From Mermis nigrescens (taxonomy: Eukaryota; Nematoda; Enoplea; Mermithida; Mermithidae), in the NCBI GenBank assembly GCA_036768485.1, contig JAVLUZ010000151.1:1582419-1646418 (forward strand): a DNA stretch of 64,000 nt, read 5' to 3'. The notes beneath the pieces are model-generated. The model ran no database searches. It was not told the DNA's origin and worked only from the letters and a program-made list of their open reading frames with translations. Both the position numbers and the translations under genes were made by a program. This document shows, in pieces, positions 36,493 through 45,502 of the stretch. The first letter of the stretch is position 1, and each line of letters begins with the position of its first letter.

Positions 36493-37024
36493 TTTCAAAG
36501 GAAATGTAAAACAGACAAAGGTCTGGAAAGTCAAAAAATTGACAAATTTTCAAATTTTCAGCTCTCTTCGGGCACAGACCCAAAAACAAAATAGACAGAG
36601 GTCTAAAAAGTTAAAAAATCGACATAAAACGTTTCAAAGGAAATGCAAAACAGACAAAGGTCTGAAAAGTCGAAAAATCGACTAACTTTCAAAAAATTCA
36701 TTTATTTCTCAGGGTGACGACCCATATTTCAGGCAAAGGCCACAAAACCCCCAGACAAAGGTCTACAGAGGGAAATAATTCTCAGACAAAGGTCTGCTAA
36801 TTTTACTAGAGCATAGACTCAGTAATCGAAGGAACAAAGGTTCCCAATTAATTCTCAGACAAAGGTCTGCTATTTTACTAGAGCGTAGACTCAGTAATAA
36901 AAGGAACAAAGGTTCCCAATTAAGCAAAGGCTTATTGAGGGCAAATCTCCCCGCATTCTTAAAATTAAGCAAAGGCTTATTATATAAAGGGAAAATTATC
37001 CCCAAAAAATTAACAAAGGTTAAT
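36493..37024 (+). ncRNA. Array of 16 short hairpins with a fixed AAAG-type loop (leader RNA of element B)
   Basis: Perfect hairpins C-AAAG-G occur at 36493, 36512, 36632, 36651, 36732, 36753, 36783, 36831, 36856, 36903, 36921, 36966 and 37009. Stems are TTTC/GAAA (twice), (C)AGAC/GTCT(G) (five times), GGC/GCC, GGAAC/GTTCC (twice), TAAGC/GCTTA (twice) and ATTAAC/GTTAAT. Variants with AAAA loops are GTCAA/TTGAC (36530) and AGTCGA/TCGACT (36668). One with an AGAG loop is TAGAC/GTCTA (36592). Six stem sequences around one invariant loop indicate selection on RNA structure, or a very unusual repeat mechanism. The array lies between the splice donor and gag, so it would be present only in unspliced RNA. 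A role in packaging or Gag binding is inference. Confidence 0.7.
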
Positions 37025-37225
37025 ATTCATATTGAGAGCTGATTTAATTTCAATTTCATTGCTAAACTAAGCAAATACCTTTTATTGGTAAAATCCGTGA
37101 ATAAAATACGGTAAATATCGAATTATTTTAATCGAGTAAACTAAGTGTTTCATAATATCACTCTGGATCCTGATCATCATTCGGATACCCCAGCAAAAAA
37201 CACTCGTCAAGCAGTAATCGATAAA

Positions 37226-38761
37226 ATGACATCGCAAACTGCAGCTTCAGTAATCGATTCCACTGTAAAGAACGCATTAAAATCGCTTCTTTCAGCTCTA
37301 CATGATAAACTAGACACGATAGAGCAGGGGTTGCAAAATACGATCACACCCACCAACCCACCGACTCGGACACCTCGAGGTCCCACCCATCTGTTTAATT
37401 TACGCCCTCCATCCATATATTCTGGAAATTTTGGCGATAATTTTACAGAATGGGAAGAAGAATTTTCGAAATTTATGCTTTTACAGGGTATTAACCCTCA
37501 AGATGATGAATTTTGCATAAATTATCTCGAAACGAATTTAGGTGGAGCAGCAAAAGCAGCTTTTAAGCGAATTCAAAATAACCGACCCAAGCCCACCACA
37601 TATGCAGAATATATACAACATCTAAAAACTGTTTTTCCTGATGGACGCGATAGTGACGTATATCAGCAGTTAATCTATGATAAAAAACAGAAAAATTCAG
37701 AGTCTGTAAATGAATATGTTGAAGAACTCAGAAAATTTGCACGAGTTGCTTATACTACTTTGGATGAAGATTCGAGAGAAAATATATTAAAACCGATTTT
37801 TCTTAGGGGTCTACTCCCTCACATAAGGGACAAAATTAAATATAGAGAATATAACTCCTTAAACGAAGTTCTTAAATGTGCTCATTTTGTAGAGTCACAA
37901 GTATTACGTGACAATTTAAACCATGTCGTATCTGAAAATATATTCACTAATTCAGAAAAAATATAATGCATGGAGTTGATGGAGGCCCAAATGAGGGAGA
38001 TGGCGTGGCGTTTGGCCCGCCAGGAGCGAGGAAATGGGCATCAGGCGTCTAATCGTCCACCTTTTTGGCCGGCAACCGCCGAACGACGCCAGTGGTGCAA
38101 GAGGTGTTGCACTAATCGAAGCCACACAATGGCTACATGCTGGCATATTCACGGCCAGCAGCCGCAGCATGTCAGTCGGCCAATTTGGCGCCACAACGGC
38201 AACAGAATATCGCTGGTGGAGCAGCGCCCTAAGCCGCGCTTTATAAGTGAGTCACAAATACCGTCTGACACTCAAATGAGGCAGCAATCTACCTCCCAGG
38301 GGAGATGCCCATTGTTGTCACAAAATCGACAACAAAATCGCCCATTTTACCGTCAACCAACAAATAATTTGATTTCTCACGACCCCCTAGAAAATATCGA
38401 TAATGATGACTGTAATTACGGCATCATGACCAACATGGTCCCACAAATGTTTTCGAGCAATGACCCACAGGAAAATTTTCCGATACATATTAATACAAGT
38501 GAAAAATACATAAATATTGAATCTGACATGGGAAAATATCGATTAAAAACTATTCAAAACTATTCGGAAAATATCGAATCTGAAATTGGAAAATTTCGAT
38601 TAATAACTATTCAACACGATTCTGAAAATTTCAAATCAGATATCGAAAAATTTCGATCAGAAACAACTCAGATTGATCTCGAAAAGATTGAATCGATAGA
38701 AATTGACAAAATTAATTCAAAAGCACCAAAAAATCTTTGTCAATTGAACACCAGAAACTGA
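37226..38761 (+). pseudogene. gag: Gag of element B, with an in-frame stop before the nucleocapsid part
   Basis: Capsid and nucleocapsid precursor. The first ATG in the open frame is 37226, as the frame opens upstream only at a GTG. Residues (from 37226) about 65-230 carry the Ty3/gypsy gag domain: FTEWEEEFSKFML, then NEYVEELRKFARV, then FLRGLLPHIRDKI. The frame meets TAA at 37964 and then continues in the same frame to 38761. That second part has a basic stretch and one Cys/His cluster (CKRCCTNRSHTMATC, close to CCHC spacing). A repetitive acidic tail follows in which ESDMGKYRLKTIQ-type units recur about four times (38520-38710). The TAA may be a lesion or a read-through site. It precedes a candidate splice acceptor for env. 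Confidence 0.8.
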
Positions 38762-38762
38762 A

Positions 38763-38781
38763 TTTTCCACTTCTATTACAG
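38763..38781 (+). promoter_or_regulatory. Candidate 3' splice site upstream of env in element B
   Basis: TTTTCCACTTCTATTACAG, pyrimidine-rich and ending in AG, lies 2-20 bases after the gag stop codon and 32 bases before the env ATG at 38814. It is the expected location for an acceptor producing a spliced env mRNA. Confidence 0.5.
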
Positions 38782-40339
38782 AGTGCTGGTGCGGCAAGTG
38801 CGAGTGCAAGCCCATGGCACCAAACCCACCGGTGCCCGCCTTGGAAAGCCTGACGACAGAAATGGACGCTGAGCCAATCACATTTGCCCAGCTCATGGAT
38901 GAGGTAATGAGGGAAACCCCCGTTGAAGAACCCTCCATGGAGCTGCAAGCAGGTGTGCTGACTCAGATGGTGGCGGCTCAACCCTCACCACCGCAGGAGG
39001 CCATCAGCAAGCCGCAGACCAAGCTCACACAGTCGTCAGAGCAGCCAGATGCCAACCAGGCGCAGGTACCAGCAGAGGCTCCATACTGGATTCCCAGAAT
39101 CCCGGTTTGTTTCGACCTGGAGGCAGAAGATGATCTTGCTGCCGCACTGCAATCAGCTGAGCTCGAATCAGAAGGGCAGATGACGACCCGAGAGATGTCA
39201 GAATCGCCTGCCCATGTTTTGGATGCCGGCGAGTCCCGTTTCAAACTCGCCAGCTCCACTGATTCGAGCAAAAGCATTGCATGCAGGCAGCAACGGGACG
39301 CGCAACGCCAGCAGCGAAAATGTTACTGCCAGCATTGTGACGCAGAGTACGAGCAAGAAACTTGGCTCAGCAAGGAAAGCCAAGTTCTCAACATCGGCCT
39401 GGATATATTACACTGGAAGCAAAAGTTGCTCCACGCTTTGGGCCCTACAGAGAAAACCGGTCTGCAACAGCAGATCGATAATGCGAACCAAGAGATTCGG
39501 CGCATTAGTAAGCTAGTTTTTCTATCTTTTACTAGCGTATTGATTCTTGCTATAACCTGCACATTTAAGGGTACACACAGCAGGCCCGCAAGCAAAAGCG
39601 GCGGAGAAATGAATAGGCGAATTCGCCGTGGCAGCAAGCAGATACCAAGTTACATCATATTAATTTTCTCTTGTGTATTTGGTTTATCTTGCGTTGCTGC
39701 CAATAAAAATGACAATTTATTTGATAATAAAAGAGACACAGAATATTTAATGTGTGGCAAAAGCAGTAGTGGGACAGCTCTGGATATCCCCAGATCCCTA
39801 GACTGTAAATTTGTTGTTAAAAGCCAAAAATCGGCTCAAACTTTTGATGCAACAGTTTACACTCCAAAAAGTACTCCCACCATGGAATTAGCATATAAAT
39901 GCTATACCCGAACACAAACTGTGTGCACGAATATGGGATTTTTTGGCTCAAAAGGTATAGTGCGAGATACCATGCAAATTGAACCTTTACATCATAAAGT
40001 TTGTGAAGGTATTTTTCACTCGAAAACGCACAATGAGCGTAAACTTTTCAAACTCCCAAATGGTTTTTGGTCCACAGACAACACTTTAAAAGTGGATTAT
40101 ACGTACTGTTGTCACGACTCATGTACTACAGTAGCAAACACTATTCTTGAAGAGGGTACAGTAGCCACATTTGATGGTAAAGTATTAACTTCTGACCTCG
40201 GAGATGTAGGAAACTGTACGTACAATATGGGGATGTGCACTCGAAATAACCAAACCATTAATTGGGAAACGAACCAGAGGGACATGGACTGCCCCGTTAT
40301 TTTGAAAGGTACCTATGAAGCCAAATATTCTCACCCTTA

Positions 40340-40538
40340 CAGTCAAGACCACAAGTAACGTGACTCAAGCGCAGGCATGACAGGCAACAGGCGCCTGTGA
40401 CCTGCCTGTGAATCGGCCAGAATTTTATATTGGTAAACACGCGCATCAAAAGAAAATTGCCTGTGCAATGCGTGTCACATTGACTGCCAGGCGCCTGTAG
40501 GACATGCGCTTGAGTGACGTTACTTGTGGTCTTGACTG
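40340..40538. mobile_element. Tc1/mariner-type MITE in env B
   Basis: 199 bp with inverted ends CAGTCAAGACCACAAGTAACG and its complement. It is preceded by TA, and followed by AA where TA is expected (one change). The right half recurs at 48043-48146, there followed by TA. Internal short palindromes (CAGGCGCCTG) are present. The flanks form one continuous reading frame if the insertion is ignored. Confidence 0.75.
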
Positions 40539-40563
40539 AACGTAGTAATTGAGGACTTACAAG

Positions 40564-40825
40564 CATACATGGGCAGCAAGAAATTTCTGGGGGGGGTGCA
40601 AGATTTTTTTGAAGGTCAAAAAATGGCCTTAAAAATGGTGGTATGGTGATAAAAACACCATTTTTCGACGTTTCTCATCAAGCACTATCCATTGGCATCA
40701 AAAAATTGCGAAAAAAGCGAAAAAATTTTCAAAAATTGAATTCTGGGGAGGGGGGTATTTTGATTTCTGGGGGGTATTTTGGTTTCTGGGGGTGCATACC
40801 CCCAAACCCCCTACGCCCAGGTGTG
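40564..40825 (+). mobile_element. hAT-type MITE, family R1 (copy 4)
   Basis: 262 bp with ends CATACATGGGC and GCCCAGGTGTG, flanked by the perfect 8-bp duplication CTTACAAG (40556-40563 and 40826-40833). Inserted in env of element B only 25 bases from the Tc1-type MITE. Confidence 0.93.
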
Positions 40826-41563
40826 CTTACAAGCCTCCTTAACCTTGCGAACCAGCTTTAAACTGTGTAAACACATAAAGCGAGAATGGCTAACAAGGCA
40901 AGGCTTAGTTATACAACTTGCCCCGGGTAAACCGAACCCTTTTAACTTTACATCACCAATCACTGCACCTTCTAAGGATGCAGCCATAATAATTAACGCT
41001 GATCCTGTCGATGCAAAATTGGACTATTTAGAATCCAAATTGCTCGAACTCGAACAGCATAAATTCAAAAAATTATGGCTAAAAATGTGCCATATGTCTC
41101 AAAACACACTAGACATTGTCTGGCAACTTTTAAGCTTTGACGCCACGATGGGCGCCAGAGCATTGCTCCAACGTACTGATATAACCGCTGAGTTTACAGG
41201 GGAAGCACTAACAGTTTGGAAATGTAACAAAGTCAAACCGCATAAAATCTATTGGGACCTAAAGGTCAATAATACTTGTTACAAAAATTTACCGGTCATT
41301 GTAAACGACCAGATTTATTATGTACTTCCTGGTTCCCAAGAGCTCACAACTTTTTCACCAAAAGTAGACTGCAACCATCGTACATTACCAATCTATAAAG
41401 ATCAAGGTAAATGGTTCAGCCTTTCGGGACCAACCCATGTAAACCAATTTCATGTTAGCATGCTATGGAGTGGAAATGATAGTTTCGTGGACTTTACAAC
41501 CCCCAGATTTACCACGATAGACTATCAGACCAGCCATATGCCCCAGCAGCATTAGCTCATTAT

Positions 41564-42238
41564 GTGGCAAAAACGCAGCAAATAGAGCAAACTTTAGCTA
41601 ATTTAGTCCGCTACACAGCAGACATATCTTTACAACCAAATCTTGTGCATGATAGCTTAACTGGCGCAGGAGCAGCCATTAAGAGCACACTCGAAGGAGC
41701 AGAAAATGTTCTCGAGCGAATTACCTCACACACAGGTAATAATATAAATTCTGGCCTGACAAATATTTTGCAGGGTCCAGTACAGCTACTACTTAATGCA
41801 ATTATAATTGTAGCGCTGATCGCTGGTTCTGGTTATCTAGCATATTTCATTTTAATGTGCTATTTAAACCATCGGCGAACTAGGCGAACTTATCGCCCAC
41901 AAACACCATCACCACTCATTCAACCCAGACGACCGCCGCGCAGATCACATATTATGCGTGCACGTACACCCAGTATACAATCCCATTCTCTGGGAACAGC
42001 CTTACTGAATTTAGTAGGTATGACAAAACAGGAAAATCAAGCACAGCGAACTCCTCTTACACAAGAGCAACAAACTACTGTAATGACAATTACACAAAAT
42101 CCCCAGACCAAAAGGTCACCATATATTGATGTCCTTATACAGAATCAAATATGGGCAACAGCTATGATTGATACTGGAGCTACTTACTCCTTAATATCAT
42201 CATGCATAGCTGACCAAATCAACAGACAGAATGAATAA
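41564..42238 (+). pseudogene. Env transmembrane part fused in frame to retropepsin (element B)
   Basis: One open frame of 224 residues. Residues 1-70 are a membrane-proximal helical region (EQTLANLVRYTADI, TGAGAAIKSTLEGAENVLERI). Residues about 76-101 are a transmembrane segment (LLLNAIIIVALIAGSGYLAYF). Residues about 103-140 are a basic, Pro-rich tail. About 150-165 (LGTALLNLVGMTKQ) matches the start of the protease frame in element A. Residues about 185-224 begin the aspartic protease, with catalytic IDTGATYSLI at Asp203. The frame ends at 42238, and protease-like text continues for about 80 bases in another frame (LKAIGTWSFND). The fusion means protease, and presumably RT and integrase, would be made downstream of Env in the same polyprotein unless separately expressed. 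It parallels 10940-11790 in element A. Confidence 0.78.
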
Positions 42239-42842
42239 ACTTACCATCAACAGGCAATTAAAAGCTATTGGAACTTGGTCATTCAATGACATCACTATTA
42301 GCCTTTGGCTAAAATTGATATAATGGATATTCTAGTTCTCTGCCTATAAAATGAAAGCTTTCATTTCATTTCAATTTTTCAACTCGGCTAAGCTTTGCAA
42401 TGATAATGAGTCTGAATCTGTGCTCAAAATATTCGTATGTCGTGGATACAATAACTTGTTCTCCCATCCTCTCGTACCCACACAAGATATTGAAACATGG
42501 GACAAGGGCGTCCACGGCTGAAAAAGGTGCAATGGACTGCCCCAGCCTGGTAGCTCTTCGAAGAGACCTTTAATCCGTACAGAACTTTTGATGCTGAAAA
42601 GTACCTCTGGTGTCGCAGAGGGAAGCAGATCATTCAACAAGGACTTTGTCGCTTTGACTCACAGTTCTGATGAATTATGGAACAAGTACAGATGAGTGGA
42701 TTCGCCAATCCCGACGGACAAGATTTGGACAAAATTTCCAATTTGAAGAAGAGGAATGTCAGGACGACACAAGGACTGATGCAGATAACAATGCAAGCAT
42801 CAAACATTAATGATTTGCACAGTTAGAGTCGACTGAGCATTT
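42239..42842 (+). pseudogene. Remnant of 3' pol end of element B
   Basis: After the protease start, RT, RNase H and the integrase core are absent. Positions about 42680-42830 parallel 48215-48350, where the frame encodes an acidic tail (FEEEECQDGQGTDDSDDAD) just before the LTR. This segment is therefore the extreme C-terminus of pol or the last ORF. The sequence between about 42300 and 42680 is unassigned. Confidence 0.5.
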
Positions 42843-43210
42843 GATGGCAAAAGATGAAATATCTGACTCAAGGCAGCCGTTGAAAGGGGAGGCAAAAAAG
42901 CGAAATATGTGAGGGATCGGCGAAAGCGATCTGAGTGAATTTAAATCGTTTGTTGCCTAAATTAGCTCTTTTGTTTCTTGCATGATGGCACCTAGCGCAT
43001 CAAGTATTTAAGTTGCGTGTTTTGTTCATTTGTTTGGTTCGGTTTTGGGTCATCTCTTTAGTTAGCTTGTTTGTCTTGAGTAAAGCAGTGTGTTGGAATA
43101 TTCTCGGTACTTACCACATTTTAACCTTTAGGCGTTGAACCTAATAGCAATCTCTCTCCCAAGCATAGTATGTACCCCAACTGTACCAGCAGGAGAACCC
43201 AGACCGTAAT
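42843..43210 (+). repeat. 3' LTR copy of element B type (diverged)
   Basis: Starts TTTGATGGCAAAAGATGAAAT. It shares GTGAGGGATCGGCGAAAG, TTTGTTGCCTAAATTAGCTC and TGTTGGAATATTCTCGGTAC with 35662-36370 and 48373-48769. The last 80 bases are more diverged (CCAGACCGTAATA). Confidence 0.7.
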
Positions 43211-44640
43211 AATACAAAATTTGATTCAAGACGATCATGTTCAATTGTATGACTAAATTATAACAACTATAAATACAATGGATCCGCTCTATGTCCTACA
43301 AAATCAATATAGAAACGGATGTATGTATTCACCTTTGGGATTTACTTAGGTACCTAAATCTGCTCTTAACGCTTGGTCCCAATTGCGCCCAGTCAAATAA
43401 CAACTTCGATTCTCTGGACCCTTGTAGACCTGCGGCTTCGACTCCCTCAGGATCTACTATTGCTGACCGACTTTGAGTCGGGAGTCATCAGCAGCTACGC
43501 CCTAAATCCTAACACTCGTACCTACTTAAATCCTGCGATCTGCTGCCAGGTCGAGTTGACCTGTCTCGCCCCAGCTCAAGTTGATAAATTAACTTATTTT
43601 CTTAGTTCAAAGGCTGGCTTGAAATGTTTTTGGTTCACAATTAGTGTAGCACTCCTAAACTTTAAATACAGCAACAGCGAGCTCTCATCTGGTCAATCAT
43701 CATAAATAATTAAATAAGATTTACCTGGCTAATTTCAGGATTGATAAAAGAATGTGGAATTTCCATGAAAGATAGAAACCAAATGTTATTACCCTATCCT
43801 TCTTGTGCCGTAACTTGGAGAAGCAAATTACTAGTAATCGACGACTCATCCAATTTACCAGCAATCATACACTGCCATCTAATTGGCAATAAACTCACTA
43901 ACATCGACCAATTTATAAATGCCAAATTTACATGTCTCAATTGGCGTCCATGGATGCTCACAAAAAATAGAACTGAAGGATATTACAGGTTATGTAAAAA
44001 CTAATATGGAACACGAACGTTGGCGTCCATCGGCGCTCACAAAAAAATAGAGCTGAAGGTAAAATAATACAATATACACGTTTTACTAAAATGATCATAA
44101 TAATGCAATGAAATCGTACATTCAATAACTCTTACAAAGCAAATTACTGATGTTAGCATATGCGTAGCTTAGCTGGTTTACCGGACAAGTCTCTAGGAAA
44201 TTTCTGTAATAAAAATTAGATTAGGATAAAGTGGGATAGACCGAAGGCATAGCCCACAGTGCACTGCTGTAGATAGCTACTAGTGATTGGCTGTAGTGAG
44301 TGGTTACCGCGAACTGATAAAACAAGTTCGCAAAATTGTGTAACTCTCGTAGTTACACTCCCCCACGTTTCGGAAAAAAATTCGAAACGCAGTATCGAAA
44401 TTTTCCAAAACAAACGGCGGCTAGTGCGCCTCAAAATAAGCAATCGTATCTACTGATCCTCGCGCCAAACGTTTTAATAAAACAAATAGTGACATAGGCA
44501 AGTCACTAAACACAAGCATCCTCGCATAAACGTCATGGTACACCAATGGTCAACTCAACCGTGCAATGGACTTTTGCACGGTTTGATAGCTTTTATCACT
44601 CCTTCAGTCCTTGGGGTAGGAAAAAATTTTGAGAAGAGGA
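43211..44640. other. Dispersed repeat copy and anonymous sequence
   Basis: 43330-43710 is a diverged copy of 490-900. A block around 43920-43985 (TTGGCGTCCATGGATGCTC) recurs at 44016-44060 (TTGGCGTCCATCGGCGCTC), a short local duplication. A palindrome GTGTAACTCTCGTAGTTACAC lies at 44338-44358. No gene was recognised. Confidence 0.4.
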
Positions 44641-44649
44641 AAAATTTTT

Positions 44650-44712
44650 AGGTTGGGTTTGAACCCTTGTCCGTTAAAGAGTTGCGACCTCTTAGCGCTA
44701 ACATCGCTCTGA
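44650..44712 (-). repeat. tRNA-like (Pol III A/B box) sequence, possible SINE head
   Basis: On the minus strand TAGCGCTAAGAGG resembles an A box and GGTTCAAACCC a B box, about 33 bases apart. No convincing acceptor stem was found, so a functional tRNA is unlikely. Confidence 0.35.
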
Positions 44713-44907
44713 CGTGTGAGCACATAGGACTGTAAACGCTAGATTGTAAAGCACTTTTTATAAGGTCATAATGCAAGAGAAAATTAAGAGAAATGATGAA
44801 AAATTAACACAACGCGAATAAAAGTCCGGGAATCCACATCCGGAAAGCGAACTGCTGGTCGATGGGGTGACGATCCAAATACCACTTCGCAACTTTTTCG
44901 GATTTCG

Positions 44908-45168
44908 ATCTGGGCAGAAATCTCCAAATCTTAAGCCCTCGATTTTCTGATTTCGATTTGGAGCGAGAAATATCAGAATCTTTATCCTCGTTTTTCTGAT
45001 TTCGATTTGGGCAGAAATCTCCAAATCTTTATCCTCATTTTCTGATTTTGATTTGGGCAGAAATCTCCCAAATCTTTATCCTCGTTTTGTGATTTCGATT
45101 TGGGCAGAAATCTCCAAATCTTCATCCTCGTTTTCTGATTTCGATTTGGGCGAAATCTCCAAACTGAC
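44908..45168. repeat. Minisatellite, ~47-bp unit, about 5.5 copies
   Basis: The unit contains GATTTCGATTTGGGCAGAAA followed by TCTCCAAATCTTTATCCTCG. Starts are at about 44911, 44944, 44992, 45039, 45085 and 45133. Charged, repetitive ORFs on the minus strand are by-products. Confidence 0.9.
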
Positions 45169-45207
45169 GACATACCTGTGTACTTTACGCGGCAGAAACG
45201 CGCGTTG

Positions 45208-45402
45208 CCATGGGCGTGGGGAGGGGCTGGGGGCGGTTTGGGGGGGTTTGAAGGGGTTTGGGGGGTTTGGAGGGTTCGGGAGGTTTCAAGGGTTTGTATG
45301 AACCCCAGAAGTCAAGAAATACCTCTCGAAAATCAAAATACCCCAAAAAATTTTTTTTATTTTTTTTTTGAAAAGGGGTTTTTCAGCAAAGGAGAAATGT
45401 CA
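45208..45402 (-). mobile_element. hAT-type MITE, family R1 (copy 5, cut by the gap)
   Basis: Starts CCATGGGCGTGGGG, with G-runs, AACCCCAGAAGTCAAG and AATCAAAATACCCC, as in the reverse copy at 12632. The other end lies in the gap. Confidence 0.75.
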
Positions 45403-45502
45403 NNNNNNNNNNNNNNNNNNNNNNNNNNNNNNNNNNNNNNNNNNNNNNNNNNNNNNNNNNNNNNNNNNNNNNNNNNNNNNNNNNNNNNNNNNNNNNNNNN
45501 NN
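45403..45502. other. Assembly gap (100 N)
   Basis: Exactly 100 N, a conventional placeholder for a gap of unknown size. It separates a truncated MITE from the right arm of the large inverted repeat. Confidence 0.99.

Larger units (their letters stand above)
38814..41555 (+). pseudogene. env: Env-like glycoprotein of element B, upstream of protease
   Basis: An endogenous envelope-like gene, described as it stands. The ORF from ATG 38814 runs to the Tc1-type MITE at 40340. Residues 1-235 are Pro/Glu/Gln-rich with a Cys/His motif (CYCQHCDAEYE, about 169-179) and an amphipathic helix. Two hydrophobic segments follow (FLSFTSVLILAIT near 240, then YIILIFSCVFGLSCVAA near 280, probably the signal). 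The Cys-rich ectodomain then has LDIPRSLDCKF, VCTNMGFFGSKG, CCHDSCTT and GNCTYNMGMCTRNN. After the two MITEs, 40826-41555 continues with LDYLESKLLELEQHKF (heptad-like), LDIVWQLLSFDAT, WKCN and NTCYKNLPV. A frameshift near 41530 separates the membrane-proximal part. N-glycosylation sequons are present. It is homologous to env of element A; the fusion class is undetermined. Confidence 0.7.
35662..43210 (+). mobile_element. Gypsy-like LTR element B (gag-env-PR; RT and IN deleted)
   Basis: Order: LTR (35662-36370, internally duplicated), primer binding site, hairpin leader, gag, env-like glycoprotein, protease start, a short 3' remnant and a diverged LTR copy (about 42843-43210). Between the protease and the right LTR about 3 kb of pol expected from element A is missing. 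Two MITEs (40340-40538 and 40564-40825) are nested in env. Gag, Env and protease are each recognisably related to element A, in the same order. The two LTR copies are unequally diverged, so the right LTR may come from another copy through recombination. Confidence 0.8.

Noticed and set aside
44758..45173. Charged repetitive ORFs (NQK, KSK repeats)
   Set aside because: Translation of the 47-bp minisatellite.
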